From: Methanococcoides sp. | GTDB lineage: Archaea; Halobacteriota; Methanosarcinia; Methanosarcinales; Methanosarcinaceae | DNA: 41,872 nucleotides | Direction: 5' to 3' | Assembly (NCBI GenBank): GCA_021108185.1 | Contig: JAIORJ010000180.1 | Coordinates: 1-41,872 of the forward strand | Shown here: piece by piece, positions 16,703-25,641 of the stretch | Layout of the letters: each line of letters opens with the position of its first letter | How positions within the stretch are numbered: position 1 is the first letter of the stretch | Program-made: the position numbers and the translations under genes | Notes under the pieces: model-generated | Databases searched by the model: none | Seen by the model: the letters and a program-made list of their open reading frames with translations, nothing else | Told to the model about the DNA's origin: nothing

Positions 16703-16847
16703 CGAGGCTTTGGTACCCTCATTTTATTTTTTCCGGGGTAATAAACTCAAGAGCGGGCAGCATTTTTTTGAACGGTTGTGTCCGATATGTACATTACCGA
16801 CCATAATAGATTCACAATAAGGCAATTTTTGCCCTTTTAATGAAAAG

Positions 16848-16855
16848 TTATATAA
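16848..16855 (+). promoter_or_regulatory. TATA box of the cysteate synthase operon
   Basis: TTATATAA is centred about 26 nt upstream of the ATG at 16878, with no ribosome-binding site in between. A leaderless transcript is inferred. Confidence 0.6.
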
Positions 16856-16877
16856 GCATATTTTCTAACTTGCAACC

Positions 16878-18131
16878 ATGAACAAATATATTGTGAAATG
16901 CCCCGGATGCGGAGAAGTTCGTGACCCATACGCATTACACTGCCCTGATGATGATGCATTACCACGTACCGAATACTTCAAAAAGCAGATCGAACCAACC
17001 GATATGCCGGGAATATGGAGATATTACGATTGGCTGCCCGTGAACGGCATAATCGAGAAAGGTTCCGGCAGACCCGTGACCTACAAAAGTGAAGGGTTTG
17101 CAAAAGAGCTGGGATTGAACGACCTGAACATAACTTTCAATGGATACTGGCCTGAAAAAGAGGGTGCCATAAGAACATGCAGTTTTAAAGACCTTGAATC
17201 GTTCCCAACCATACAGCGCCTCATGGAACACAATGAGAAGAGGGTGCTCGTTGTAGCATCCGCCGGCAATACTGCCAGGGCATTTGCTCATGTGGCATCA
17301 ATAACAGGATATCCGTTATTGCTCGTAGTTCCAAAGAACAGCACACATAGGCTCTGGACAACTGAAGAGGACACATCTTCGGTCTGTACGGTAACAGTAG
17401 ATGGTGATTACTATCAGGCCATCGCAATGGCAGAAAAGATAGCAGCAAGGGATGGTTTTGTCAGTGAAGGCGGAGCACGCAACGTTGCCAGACGCGATGG
17501 CATGGGTACCGTGATGCTTGATGCAGTTCTCACGACAAAGAGCCTACCCCAGCATTATTTCCAGGCTGTCGGAAGCGGTACTGGCGGAATATCCGCATGG
17601 GAAGCTTCCATGAGGCTAATAGAAGATGGCCGTTTCGGGAATAATATGCCACGCCTTCATCTTGCACAAAACTTGCCATGTGCCCCTCTTTATTCAACCT
17701 GGACAGGCGAACAGACCAATGGGAACTGCCCGGAAGAGATGTACGATGATGTGCTGTTCAACAGAAAACCACCATACGGAGCCATCGGTGGAGTGAAGGA
17801 TGCCCTTGATGACACTAATGGGATCATCTACGGAATAACGAACAAAGAAGCTGACAAGGCAAGAAAGCTCTTTGAAGAGAACGAAGGCATTGACATATTA
17901 CCTGCTCCTGCAATTGCCTGTGCAGCCATTATGAAAGCTCTGGAAAAAGGCGAGATAAAGGCTGATGAAAGTATTGTTCTGAACATTACCGGAGGAGGTC
18001 AGAAACGCCTGGAAGAGGAATTACCGACCCGTCAGTTGGGTGTTGATCTTGCAGTATCCTCTGATGATATGGATGCAGAGAACAAGATATTGGAAAAGGT
18101 CGCTGAACTTTTAAAGAACAGAGGTTATTGA
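16878..18131 (+). CDS. Cysteate synthase (threonine synthase-derived)
   Basis: A 417-residue PLP enzyme that exchanges the phosphate of O-phosphoserine for sulfite to give L-cysteate, the first step of the Methanosarcinales coenzyme M route. A zinc-ribbon-like N-terminus (CPGCG at 8-12, Cys22) precedes the fold-type II core. The PLP lysine is Lys104 in RTCSFKDLESF, where threonine synthase has GSFKDRG. VVASAGNTARAFAHVA and VGSGTGGISAWE bind the cofactor. The distinction from threonine synthase rests on the neighbours, comD and comE, which act two steps later, and on the unusual CSFKDLE loop. It starts the operon and is probably leaderless. Confidence 0.9.
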   Translation: MNKYIVKCPGCGEVRDPYALHCPDDDALPRTEYFKKQIEPTDMPGIWRYYDWLPVNGIIEKGSGRPVTYKSEGFAKELGLNDLNITFNGYWPEKEGAIRTCSFKDLESFPTIQRLMEHNEKRVLVVASAGNTARAFAHVASITGYPLLLVVPKNSTHRLWTTEEDTSSVCTVTVDGDYYQAIAMAEKIAARDGFVSEGGARNVARRDGMGTVMLDAVLTTKSLPQHYFQAVGSGTGGISAWEASMRLIEDGRFGNNMPRLHLAQNLPCAPLYSTWTGEQTNGNCPEEMYDDVLFNRKPPYGAIGGVKDALDDTNGIIYGITNKEADKARKLFEENEGIDILPAPAIACAAIMKALEKGEIKADESIVLNITGGGQKRLEEELPTRQLGVDLAVSSDDMDAENKILEKVAELLKNRGY

Positions 18132-18169
18132 ATGAACGGTGCCATCGATCTTAAAGTGTGGTGATACAA

Positions 18170-18667
18170 ATGGATGCCAGTGTAGCAGTATTTAACGGTA
18201 TAAAGATGACAGGCGTGGACTTTGTAGTGAGTGTACCCTGCATCAACCTGAAAGAAATATTCCCCATGATCGATGATGATCCTACGATGATACATATTCC
18301 GGTCACGCGTGAAGAGGAAGGTGTGGGCATCTGTGCCGGAGCTTACATGGGAGGAAGGATCCCCGCAATGCTAATGCAAAATTCGGGACTAGGGAACTCG
18401 ATCAATGCTTTGGCATCATTGAACACCCTTTTTCATATCCCGCTACTCCTTATAATGAGCCACCGTGGTTGTGAAGGGGAGACGATCTGTGCACAGTACC
18501 CAATGGGACAAATGACACCTTCGTTACTTGATACCCTTGACATACCATATGTCATTCCCACCATCGATACTGTGGAAGACGCAATACACTATGCGTGGAG
18601 AATAGCCATTGAAAAAAAGAGACCTGTAGCAGTTCTTCTTGAGATTGGGTTCTGGGAGGCAGAATGA
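18170..18667 (+). CDS. comD: Sulfopyruvate decarboxylase, alpha subunit
   Basis: A 165-residue subunit, homologous to the PYR half of thiamine-diphosphate decarboxylases. With ComE it decarboxylates 3-sulfopyruvate to sulfoacetaldehyde in coenzyme M synthesis. VSVPCINLKEIFPMI, HIPVTREEEGVGICAGAYMG (with the activating glutamate) and LMQNSGLGNSINAL are typical. The frame is open to a GTG at 18158, but GGTGAT at 18160-18165 places the start at ATG 18170. It follows cysteate synthase by 38 nt and overlaps comE by ATGA. The aminotransferase that links cysteate to sulfopyruvate is not in the window. Confidence 0.92.
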   Translation: MDASVAVFNGIKMTGVDFVVSVPCINLKEIFPMIDDDPTMIHIPVTREEEGVGICAGAYMGGRIPAMLMQNSGLGNSINALASLNTLFHIPLLLIMSHRGCEGETICAQYPMGQMTPSLLDTLDIPYVIPTIDTVEDAIHYAWRIAIEKKRPVAVLLEIGFWEAE

Positions 18668-19233
18668 AACGTTTCGATGCCATTAAAGCGATAGTTCAAA
18701 AGGCAGAAGATAAGGATTCACTCCTCATCTGCAATATTGGATACCCTTCCCGCGAACTACATGATCTGAAAGACAGGAGTGCGAATTTCTACATGCTGGG
18801 TTCAATGGGACTATCATCATCCATCGGTCTTGGAGTTGCCCTTTCAGTTCCCGAGAGGCATGTCATAGCAATAGACGGGGACGGTTCGGTCCTGATGAAC
18901 ATGGGAAGTCTTGCCACCATTGCACACCAACATCCTAAAAATTACCTTTTGGTAGTGATAGATAATGGAGCCTACGGTTCTACCGGAGACCAGCTCACAG
19001 CTACAGCTCTTGGTACCGATCTCGCAATCGTTGCAAAAGGAGCTGGTATCGATGAAGTTCATAATACTTTCAGCGAAGAGGAATTCAGGGAGAAACTAAA
19101 AAATGTTGACAGGGGAGTAATTGTGGTGCACGTTGATGCAGGAAATTCAAAAGTTCCTGTGATACACCTGACCCCTGAAAAGATAATAGAAAGGTTCATG
19201 TCCGAATGCGCTCGACCATCGATGTCATCCTGA
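18664..19233 (+). CDS. comE: Sulfopyruvate decarboxylase, beta subunit
   Basis: A 189-residue subunit corresponding to the PP half of thiamine-diphosphate enzymes. The TPP/magnesium motif runs from IDGDGSVLMNMGSLATIA to VIDNGAYGSTG. FYMLGSMGLSSSIGLGVALS is the usual dimer-interface segment. It is separate from comD and overlaps it by 4 nt. In some relatives the two are fused. Its 3' end overlaps the convergent DUF39 gene by 38 nt, so the two mRNAs are complementary at their ends. Confidence 0.93.
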   Translation: MKRFDAIKAIVQKAEDKDSLLICNIGYPSRELHDLKDRSANFYMLGSMGLSSSIGLGVALSVPERHVIAIDGDGSVLMNMGSLATIAHQHPKNYLLVVIDNGAYGSTGDQLTATALGTDLAIVAKGAGIDEVHNTFSEEEFREKLKNVDRGVIVVHVDAGNSKVPVIHLTPEKIIERFMSECARPSMSS

Positions 19234-20479
19234 AAGAACCATCAAGTATCTGTTCTTTTAACTTTTCGGATAATTCCAGAGCCCTTTTCTTATCAGACTG
19301 ACGCAGGACGATAGGAACATTTGTGGACTCCCCTCCAAGCTCAAAATTGATGGAACCAAGATTGGCAGTGTAAACATCGGTCACACACAGAGTGGAACAA
19401 AGACCGCAATTGAAACATGTGTACCGGTCAAGTTTTACCTCACCATCCTCAAAGCTGATAGAAGCCATGGGACACATCTCCGCAGGTTCACACAAAGTAC
19501 AGCCAATGCATTCATTCGGGCTGAAATCTATCATAAGGTCCGTACCTTCCCATACATCGCCATAGTCGGAATAACCAACACATGCCCTTTTATCAACGGC
19601 CATTACCGGCATCTTAAGCTGCCTGTCACGTTCCTGTATCGATTCGAGCACTGAATCACTTGTCACAGGAACAGGAACAGCCCAGGAAACAATACATTCC
19701 GGACCCGCTGACGTGAAAAAGCCACCCATGTATTCAGGAATCATCCCATGCATATCCGCAAAGGCCGTAAGGTTAGGTTTTTCCGCACTACTGCGGGTCC
19801 CGGACCCCATTATGAAACCTTCGGAGCCGTTCATGAGCATCCGCGTTCCAATCCCAATGGATTCCAGGAGAGGATCGTTCTTCACAGGATTTATCTGACC
19901 GCAACCGGAAATTGTAGCCTCTGTAAGCCTTGGCCCAAACTCCATGGCATGGAATATGCTGGCTGCCGGCTCATCCGAAGTGTTCACAAATGCGGAATAG
20001 TTCTTGAAAGCATGCCTTGTACCGTAGAGCATAGCATACGGCATATCATCAAGTGTTACCTTTGTCTTGAACGAATCGCCTTTATCAGTAACTACCTTGA
20101 CCTCCACAGACATTCCCTCTGCAAGGTCACGGAAAAGATGACCTGCACCATAACGGGAATCATCCACACTATGATCTGTACCGAAAAGCATCAGGTCAAG
20201 AATACCAAGCCTTTCGTTGGGACAGGGACCAACGTGTGCAGGCACACCATTCATATAGACTTCTTTTGCACGTAAGAAACTGTGTGAAGACTCCACAGGA
20301 AATGACAGGATCGCGTATGTACCACTCATTATGGCACGCGTAGCTGCTGTCACGACATCCACATCTTCAGCCCTTATATCTTCCCCACTATCCACAAGAT
20401 CACAGACCTGTTGAGCAGTAAGCACAACTGCATCTCCTTTTTCGATCTTGCGATTTATCTGTTCAATGCTTTGTTCCAT
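19196..20479 (-). CDS. DUF39/COG1900 sulfur-incorporation protein with two 4Fe-4S sites
   Basis: A 427-residue protein. The DUF39 (COG1900) domain occupies about 1-310 (GTYAILSFPVESSHSFLRAK, GHLFRDLAEGMSVEV, GSGTRSSAEKPNL). Two ferredoxin clusters follow: CIGCTLCEPAEMCP, which has an enlarged last spacing, and CFNCGLCSTLCV. COG1900 relatives in methanogens take part in sulfur insertion into aldehydes, as in homocysteine formation from aspartate semialdehyde. Its place beside the comDE genes suggests thiolation of sulfoacetaldehyde to coenzyme M; that role is inference. A good AGGTGAT site precedes the ATG. It overlaps comE tail to tail. Confidence 0.8.
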   Translation of the reverse strand: MEQSIEQINRKIEKGDAVVLTAQQVCDLVDSGEDIRAEDVDVVTAATRAIMSGTYAILSFPVESSHSFLRAKEVYMNGVPAHVGPCPNERLGILDLMLFGTDHSVDDSRYGAGHLFRDLAEGMSVEVKVVTDKGDSFKTKVTLDDMPYAMLYGTRHAFKNYSAFVNTSDEPAASIFHAMEFGPRLTEATISGCGQINPVKNDPLLESIGIGTRMLMNGSEGFIMGSGTRSSAEKPNLTAFADMHGMIPEYMGGFFTSAGPECIVSWAVPVPVTSDSVLESIQERDRQLKMPVMAVDKRACVGYSDYGDVWEGTDLMIDFSPNECIGCTLCEPAEMCPMASISFEDGEVKLDRYTCFNCGLCSTLCVTDVYTANLGSINFELGGESTNVPIVLRQSDKKRALELSEKLKEQILDGSFRMTSMVERIRT

Positions 20480-20499
20480 GAGATCACCTAGTTATTCTG

Positions 20500-22497
20500 T
20501 TAAATATCCCCACCTACAAAGAGAGGTGTTACCTTTGATATCATTTCTGGTGAGCCCATGAGTACAAGCACATCGCCTGATTTCAGAACGAGATCCGCAT
20601 CAGGATTCGCGATGATATCCGAACTTCTCCTGATAGCAAGCAATGTGACACTGTACTTTTTCCTGAGATCAAGCTGTAATAGGTTCTTGCCAACTGCAAA
20701 AGAGGATGCTCGCACTCTCAGATTGGTAATATCTATTTCCGGCAGATCGATCTCCATGTCATAGATGCTCATGGCACCTGACAGTGTCCTGAACATCTCA
20801 TATCCATCTGAACGGATCTCCGAGATGAACTTCTCGATCTCGTCCTTGGGAACGAGGTATCGCTTCATCAAACGCACGAATATTTCGATAGAGGTCTCAA
20901 ATTCTTCAGGTATTACCTCGTTGGCACCCAGCTCATAAAGCGGCTCCATTTCCTGAAGATACTGGGTACGTGCGATGATATGGATATTGGGATTCAGCTT
21001 ACGTGCCAATGAAATGGCCCTTCTTGTGCCTGCGGGGTCAGAGATACAAACGACCATTACCCTCGCGTCTTTGATATCCGCATGTTCCAGAACACCCTGC
21101 TGGGAAGAATCACCATAATAGATGAGCTCGCCTTTTAGCTGCTCCTTCCTGACCGTTTCAGGGTTCGTGTCAAGGACAAGATAGGGAATGCCTGCAACCG
21201 TTGCAGCTTTTGCAACTGTCCTACCGTTAAAACCAAATCCTGCAATGATAAGATGGTCTTCCAGATGGCCCTTCTTGTCAAGTACCGGCATCATTTTACG
21301 GGAGTGGAAGCCACATTTCATTTTTGAAGGGATGGGAAGGTTCACAACTTTGTCCGCAACTTTCGGGGATATGGACATCACAGATGATGTAACTGCCATG
21401 GTAAGAATAGAGACCACCAGGAAAAGCTGATAGACATCATCGGAGAGCAGCCCAAACTCCACACCGAACGTGGAGAGAACGAAGGAGAACTCACCTACTT
21501 GTGCAAGACCAAGTCCTGCTATTACCGCCGTATGCAAAGGGAAACCGAGCAAATACGAAGACATTCCTGCAATTACTGATTTGAGCATTAATACACAGAC
21601 TGCGACAAGTATGAACAGAACAGGATCATTCAAGAAATAACCAAGATCAAGCAGCATCCCTATGGATATGAAAAAGAAGCTCATGAAAATATCACGGAAC
21701 GGGATGAGGTTACTCAGTGCCTGATGGCTATATTCGGATTCGGAGATTATAAGCCCTGCAAGGAATGCTCCCAGAGCAAGGGACAAGCCCATACTTGATG
21801 TTAGCCATGCCACAGAAAGGCAAATGACGATAATACTGAGAAAGAACAATTCGGGATCTCTTGTCTTTGTTATCTGGAAAAGTAATTGTGGAACGATCCA
21901 TTTTGCACTTGCAAAAACAAGAAGGATCAAGCCAAGCCCTTTTGCGATGATAGGAATAAAAGCAGCATCCGACATGGAGCCAGCACCTGCAAGGAATGGA
22001 GTGAGAAGTATCATTGGTACGACAATGACATCCTGATACAGTAGAACTGCAAGTGAAAAACGACCGTGAGGTGCCTGAAGCTCCCCACGTTTCTGCAACA
22101 GTTTGAGCACGATGGCAGTACTGCTCAGAGAGAAAAGGAAGCCAATGAAGATCGATTCGCCTATTCCGTACCCAAGGTAGTTGGCAATGAAAAAGACAGC
22201 AATAACTGTTAGAAGGACCTGAATAGAACCTCCGAATACAACCGCTCTTTTGATCTTCCAGAGATCTTTAATGGATAGCTCTACACCAATAGTGAACAAA
22301 AGAAGGACGATGCCTATCTCCGCAAGTACCTCCACCTCTTCGACGGCATCTATAAAACCATAGCCATGGGGACCTACGAGTATCCCGGTCACAAGAAAAC
22401 CGACAATCATGGGAATGTGAAGGCGATGACATAAGTAAAGGATTATTATGGATAGACCGAAGATTATGGTAAGATCGTTTATTATCAAAGATACCAA
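20500..22497 (-). CDS. Kef-type CPA2 cation:proton antiporter with TrkA domains
   Basis: A 665-residue protein. About 12 membrane segments fill residues 1-390 (GFLVTGILVGPHGYGF, LLLFTIGVELSIKDLW, SLSSTAIVLKLLQKRGEL and LLYQDVIVVPMILL are CPA2 hallmarks). A TrkA-N nucleotide-binding domain follows (HLIIAGFGFNGRTVAKAA, VLDTNPETV, about 415-530), then a TrkA-C domain (about 575-660). Such proteins exchange potassium or sodium for protons, gated by NAD(H) or another ligand. The start is TTG at 22497. A TTG three codons later is an alternative, since neither has a strong ribosome-binding site. It lies 20 nt upstream of the DUF39 gene, so cotranscription is possible. Confidence 0.88.
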   Translation of the reverse strand: MVSLIINDLTIIFGLSIIILYLCHRLHIPMIVGFLVTGILVGPHGYGFIDAVEEVEVLAEIGIVLLLFTIGVELSIKDLWKIKRAVVFGGSIQVLLTVIAVFFIANYLGYGIGESIFIGFLFSLSSTAIVLKLLQKRGELQAPHGRFSLAVLLYQDVIVVPMILLTPFLAGAGSMSDAAFIPIIAKGLGLILLVFASAKWIVPQLLFQITKTRDPELFFLSIIVICLSVAWLTSSMGLSLALGAFLAGLIISESEYSHQALSNLIPFRDIFMSFFFISIGMLLDLGYFLNDPVLFILVAVCVLMLKSVIAGMSSYLLGFPLHTAVIAGLGLAQVGEFSFVLSTFGVEFGLLSDDVYQLFLVVSILTMAVTSSVMSISPKVADKVVNLPIPSKMKCGFHSRKMMPVLDKKGHLEDHLIIAGFGFNGRTVAKAATVAGIPYLVLDTNPETVRKEQLKGELIYYGDSSQQGVLEHADIKDARVMVVCISDPAGTRRAISLARKLNPNIHIIARTQYLQEMEPLYELGANEVIPEEFETSIEIFVRLMKRYLVPKDEIEKFISEIRSDGYEMFRTLSGAMSIYDMEIDLPEIDITNLRVRASSFAVGKNLLQLDLRKKYSVTLLAIRRSSDIIANPDADLVLKSGDVLVLMGSPEMISKVTPLFVGGDI

Positions 22498-22622
22498 CCC
22501 GTATTTTCCCTTTGCTTTATATTATATAAACTAATAAGAATTATCTAGAGCAAAACTATAAAGAGACAACAAAGGAAATGAAATGAAAGATCGTACCGGT
22601 ACAAAAGTACCCGGTGTTCAGA

Positions 22623-23759
22623 TCAAATGTTATCCACACCTAGAAGGCTTGCAAGTTCCAGACCTTCACTACCAAGCTCCGAAAGCTGGTCGAACAGATC
22701 GGTCTTGCTCACATATTTTTCAGTGCGAGTACCATCGTTCTCCTCGATCTTTATAGTGATCTCATCCTTAGCATAACCCCTTTCAAGACACTCGTCGATA
22801 AGTTCTGTAAACTGCTCGGCAATAAGTTTCAAGCAATCGAATATCTGATTGTTCATGATAGCATCATCGCCATCAAGCACTAATTTGACAAGAGTGTGTT
22901 TTTGGATGCTGGAAATAATGTGTTCTTTAACTGCATCAAGCAAAGCTATCACATGTTCCGATTTCAGGGACTGCATCAAAGCAGGGTCTGCAGTCACCTC
23001 GTTCCCATGGTAATGCAATACAAAGGAGTTGCCGTCCATTTCAACCTTGAAACGTTTGGTGGATTTCTTGTTCTCGAAACTGGCCATAAACCGAACATCA
23101 TCAAACTCCAGGGACGTTAACATGAAATCGGATACTTCTTCCAATTTGACCTTTTCTTCTTTGTAAAATATGCCAGACTTTATCCATGTAGGCAGGAAAA
23201 GAGTGCCGTATACACCCCTTATCGTTAGCAGGTCATCTTTGAAAATGAGTTCAGACTCGTATTCCATTCCAGCGACAGTTGATGAAAGTTTTCCACTAAG
23301 AACACCCTTGTTCATTGAAGCGAAGAACCTGTCTGTCGTCCCATAGATGCCACCTTCAAAAAGAGAATTGAGAATCGACAATATCTGTCTGCTTGCACCC
23401 AAATTACCATCTTCGATGCTATTATTGATGCTCTCGATCTCAAATTGCATTGTCTTTGTGCTTTTATTGAAAGAAGCATCACACTGATCAAAAACAGAAT
23501 TTCTGTAATCAAGGATCTCTTTCATATCAGAATCTTCTGTCAGACCGTTTATGAATTCAAGAACCTTACTATTAATAGACTCGAGCTCATCGACCCCTTT
23601 TTCCAGAGAGATACGCCTTCTGTAGAGATCGTCGTTCTTTTCAATGGAAGCGTTCTCTATCGGAAGGACCTTTCTTGATGTATCAACGAAATTCTGAACA
23701 TCCTTGATAATATCTCTTTGAAGAGGGAGGTCGGTAGAGTCCTGAAACGTGTATTTCAT
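22623..23759 (-). CDS. Hypothetical protein, 378 residues
   Basis: Not recognised. It is a soluble, acidic protein without membrane segment, signal peptide or cysteine cluster. Residues about 1-130 are largely helical and charged (LEKGVDELESINSKVLEFIN), suggesting a coiled coil. About 135-260 is beta-rich (GGIYGTTDRFF, ELIFKDDLLTIRGVYGTL, RFKVEMDGNSFVLHYHG). About 265-378 is helical again, ending in LGSEGLELASLLGVDNI. ATG 23759 follows GGGGAG and is preferred to the ATG at 23771. It lies between tyrS and the Kef-type antiporter on the same strand. No function is proposed. Confidence 0.75.
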   Translation of the reverse strand: MKYTFQDSTDLPLQRDIIKDVQNFVDTSRKVLPIENASIEKNDDLYRRRISLEKGVDELESINSKVLEFINGLTEDSDMKEILDYRNSVFDQCDASFNKSTKTMQFEIESINNSIEDGNLGASRQILSILNSLFEGGIYGTTDRFFASMNKGVLSGKLSSTVAGMEYESELIFKDDLLTIRGVYGTLFLPTWIKSGIFYKEEKVKLEEVSDFMLTSLEFDDVRFMASFENKKSTKRFKVEMDGNSFVLHYHGNEVTADPALMQSLKSEHVIALLDAVKEHIISSIQKHTLVKLVLDGDDAIMNNQIFDCLKLIAEQFTELIDECLERGYAKDEITIKIEENDGTRTEKYVSKTDLFDQLSELGSEGLELASLLGVDNI

Positions 23760-23857
23760 ATTACTCCCCATCTTAACATATATTCATTAAATTAATTGTT
23801 AGAGTGCAAGCATTAAATAGGTTGTGTAGGCAGAAACGAATTTCTGCCAAAATATCA

Positions 23858-24811
23858 TTATCCAAGAACTGCACGTACCGGTTCGAGTATCTCATTAAGG
23901 TATTTAGCCGCACCGTTCTTCAGGTCCATTGGATGAAGACTGCCGTCTGCAAACACTTTTTCAAGCTCAGCATAACTCTTGCAGACAAGGTCACCGCCGA
24001 ACTTTTCCGGTCTTTCGAAAACCATCTCATTATAACGTGGGGTTATGTGGTACTTGAACAGCTCAAGGACCGGATTGTTCTCAATATCTTCTGCCGGACA
24101 GAATGCTTTCTTGAACTTCTTTTTGAGAGCTGCTTCATCATCGTCAACGGAGATGTAGTTCTCATTTGAAGAGGACATCTTCGTGCCGTCCAGTCCGAGG
24201 AGGATAGGTGTGTGGATACAAAGAGGTGCCTTAAAACCAAGCCCTGGAAGACCTTCCCTTGCAAGCATGTGTATCTTCCTCTGGTCAATGCCACCAACTG
24301 CAACATCGACACCAAGAAGAGCAATATCCACTGCCTGCATGATCGGGTAGACCATCTGGGATACCTTTGGGTCTTCCATCTTTCTACCGACCTCATCCAT
24401 ACTTCTCTTTGCCCTGTTGAGTGAAGTGGCCTGAGTAAGTTTGAGAACATTAAGCATGTATTCAGGAGATAACTGGAAGTCAGAGCCATAAACGAAATTC
24501 GTCTTCTCCGGGTCAAGACCAAGTGCAAGGAAACATTCCTTGTTGTAATCAGCGGTCTTGCGCACTTCTTCCATTGTTCCCTTCTGATTGAGGTAAGCAT
24601 GAACGTCCGCAAGAAGGACCGTTATCTCAAATCCGGCTTTCTGGAGGTCAAGTAATTTGTTAACAGTAAGAACGTGACCCATGTGGATCTTTCCGCTTGG
24701 TTCGTAGCCGGTATATGCTGAAGGATGTTCCTTTGTCTCCAACAATTTTGTAAGTTCCTCTTCCGTAACTATTTCCTGCACGTTCCTTTTTATAAGATCC
24801 ATCTTTTCCAT
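23858..24811 (-). CDS. tyrS: Tyrosyl-tRNA synthetase
   Basis: A 317-residue class I synthetase of the archaeal/eukaryotic type that charges tRNA(Tyr). The HIGH-equivalent HMGH is at 43-46 and KMSSS at 211-215. The tyrosine pocket includes YTGYEPSG (33-40) and YPIMQAVDIALLGVDVAVGG (155-174). The short C-terminus, without a bacterial S4 domain, fits archaea. GGTGA lies 5 nt upstream of the ATG. The complete length and motifs leave no real doubt. Confidence 0.97.
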   Translation of the reverse strand: MEKMDLIKRNVQEIVTEEELTKLLETKEHPSAYTGYEPSGKIHMGHVLTVNKLLDLQKAGFEITVLLADVHAYLNQKGTMEEVRKTADYNKECFLALGLDPEKTNFVYGSDFQLSPEYMLNVLKLTQATSLNRAKRSMDEVGRKMEDPKVSQMVYPIMQAVDIALLGVDVAVGGIDQRKIHMLAREGLPGLGFKAPLCIHTPILLGLDGTKMSSSNENYISVDDDEAALKKKFKKAFCPAEDIENNPVLELFKYHITPRYNEMVFERPEKFGGDLVCKSYAELEKVFADGSLHPMDLKNGAAKYLNEILEPVRAVLG

Positions 24812-24902
24812 GAATTCACCGCTCTAAATAATCCATTATATTAGGATTTTTATGAATAATAAAACATTAAAGTTAAGCCATCCCAATATAGGTTACGATA
24901 CA

Positions 24903-25634
24903 TCAATAACCTATAAGATGTTTTTTCAAAAGATCATTACCTTCTTCAGAAGAGAATTGTGGGACTTCCCAGTCCTGAACCACTTTTTTCCTTGTACTTG
25001 ATCTTATTTCCTTGCGCACAGGATCAAATCCGGCTACCTCGTAATCGTCCTTATAAACAAGAACCCCTCTGCGTTGCCACATAGGAACCTTATCGAGATT
25101 TATGCCTCGCTGGAATAGCAATTCATGTATGTCCTGCGCCTTCTTGCCTTTAATGGCCGCTGCAGCATCCTTTTTGCTCATACCTTCCGAAAGCAATGTG
25201 TAATAGCCGTATGAGCTGACACAGTTCCTCCACGCCTCACTCTGTCTCCAGATAAGATATTCAGCAACATTCTCCTTGTTTACCGGAACGATCCTCGAAT
25301 CGAAGGATACAGGTTCATCAAGACCCATCCTGATGGTAAAAGCACTGCTAAGATAACTGGATATGACAGAGTCCAATTTCTCGACCCGCCCTTCAAAAGG
25401 CAGGTCAAAGAAGAGGATACTTGCCTCATCAGAAAATGTGTACGCCAACGCTGCATTAATTCCACTTTTTTTGAAAAAAAGCTCAAGTGAATCTGCCATT
25501 GCAGATGCGAACTTTTCATCATACGGCTTTTCACATCCAAGCCGGGAAAGTGTATTTTTAAATGTCCTGCCATCTACACGTACGATCACAGGCGGTATGC
25601 AGCGAAGATCGGAATAGATCTCCCGTTTTTTCAT
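24903..25634 (-). CDS. thg1: tRNA(His) guanylyltransferase, Thg1 family
   Basis: A 243-residue Thg1/Thg1-like enzyme that adds a nucleotide to the 5' end of tRNA in the 3'-5' direction. The metal-binding residues are Asp21 in RVDGRTF and Asp69/Glu70 in FSDEASI. YLIWRQSEAWRNCVSSYGYY matches the conserved WRQ segment. The gene of Methanosarcina acetivorans is reported to contain an in-frame amber codon read as pyrrolysine near residue 84. Here the frame is uninterrupted, with an ordinary sense codon in that region. It starts 7 nt after the PRC-barrel gene and precedes tyrS on the same strand, so two tRNA-function genes are adjacent. Confidence 0.92.
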   Translation of the reverse strand: MKKREIYSDLRCIPPVIVRVDGRTFKNTLSRLGCEKPYDEKFASAMADSLELFFKKSGINAALAYTFSDEASILFFDLPFEGRVEKLDSVISSYLSSAFTIRMGLDEPVSFDSRIVPVNKENVAEYLIWRQSEAWRNCVSSYGYYTLLSEGMSKKDAAAAIKGKKAQDIHELLFQRGINLDKVPMWQRRGVLVYKDDYEVAGFDPVRKEIRSSTRKKVVQDWEVPQFSSEEGNDLLKKHLIGY

Positions 25635-25641
25635 AATAACA

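Noticed and set aside
16878-18131. Threonine synthase
   Set aside because: The fold is the same, but the CSFKDLE loop and adjacency to comD/comE favour cysteate synthase.
19748-20275. 175-residue plus-strand frame antisense to the DUF39 gene
   Set aside because: Shadow frame; the minus-strand gene has domains, metal motifs and a ribosome-binding site.
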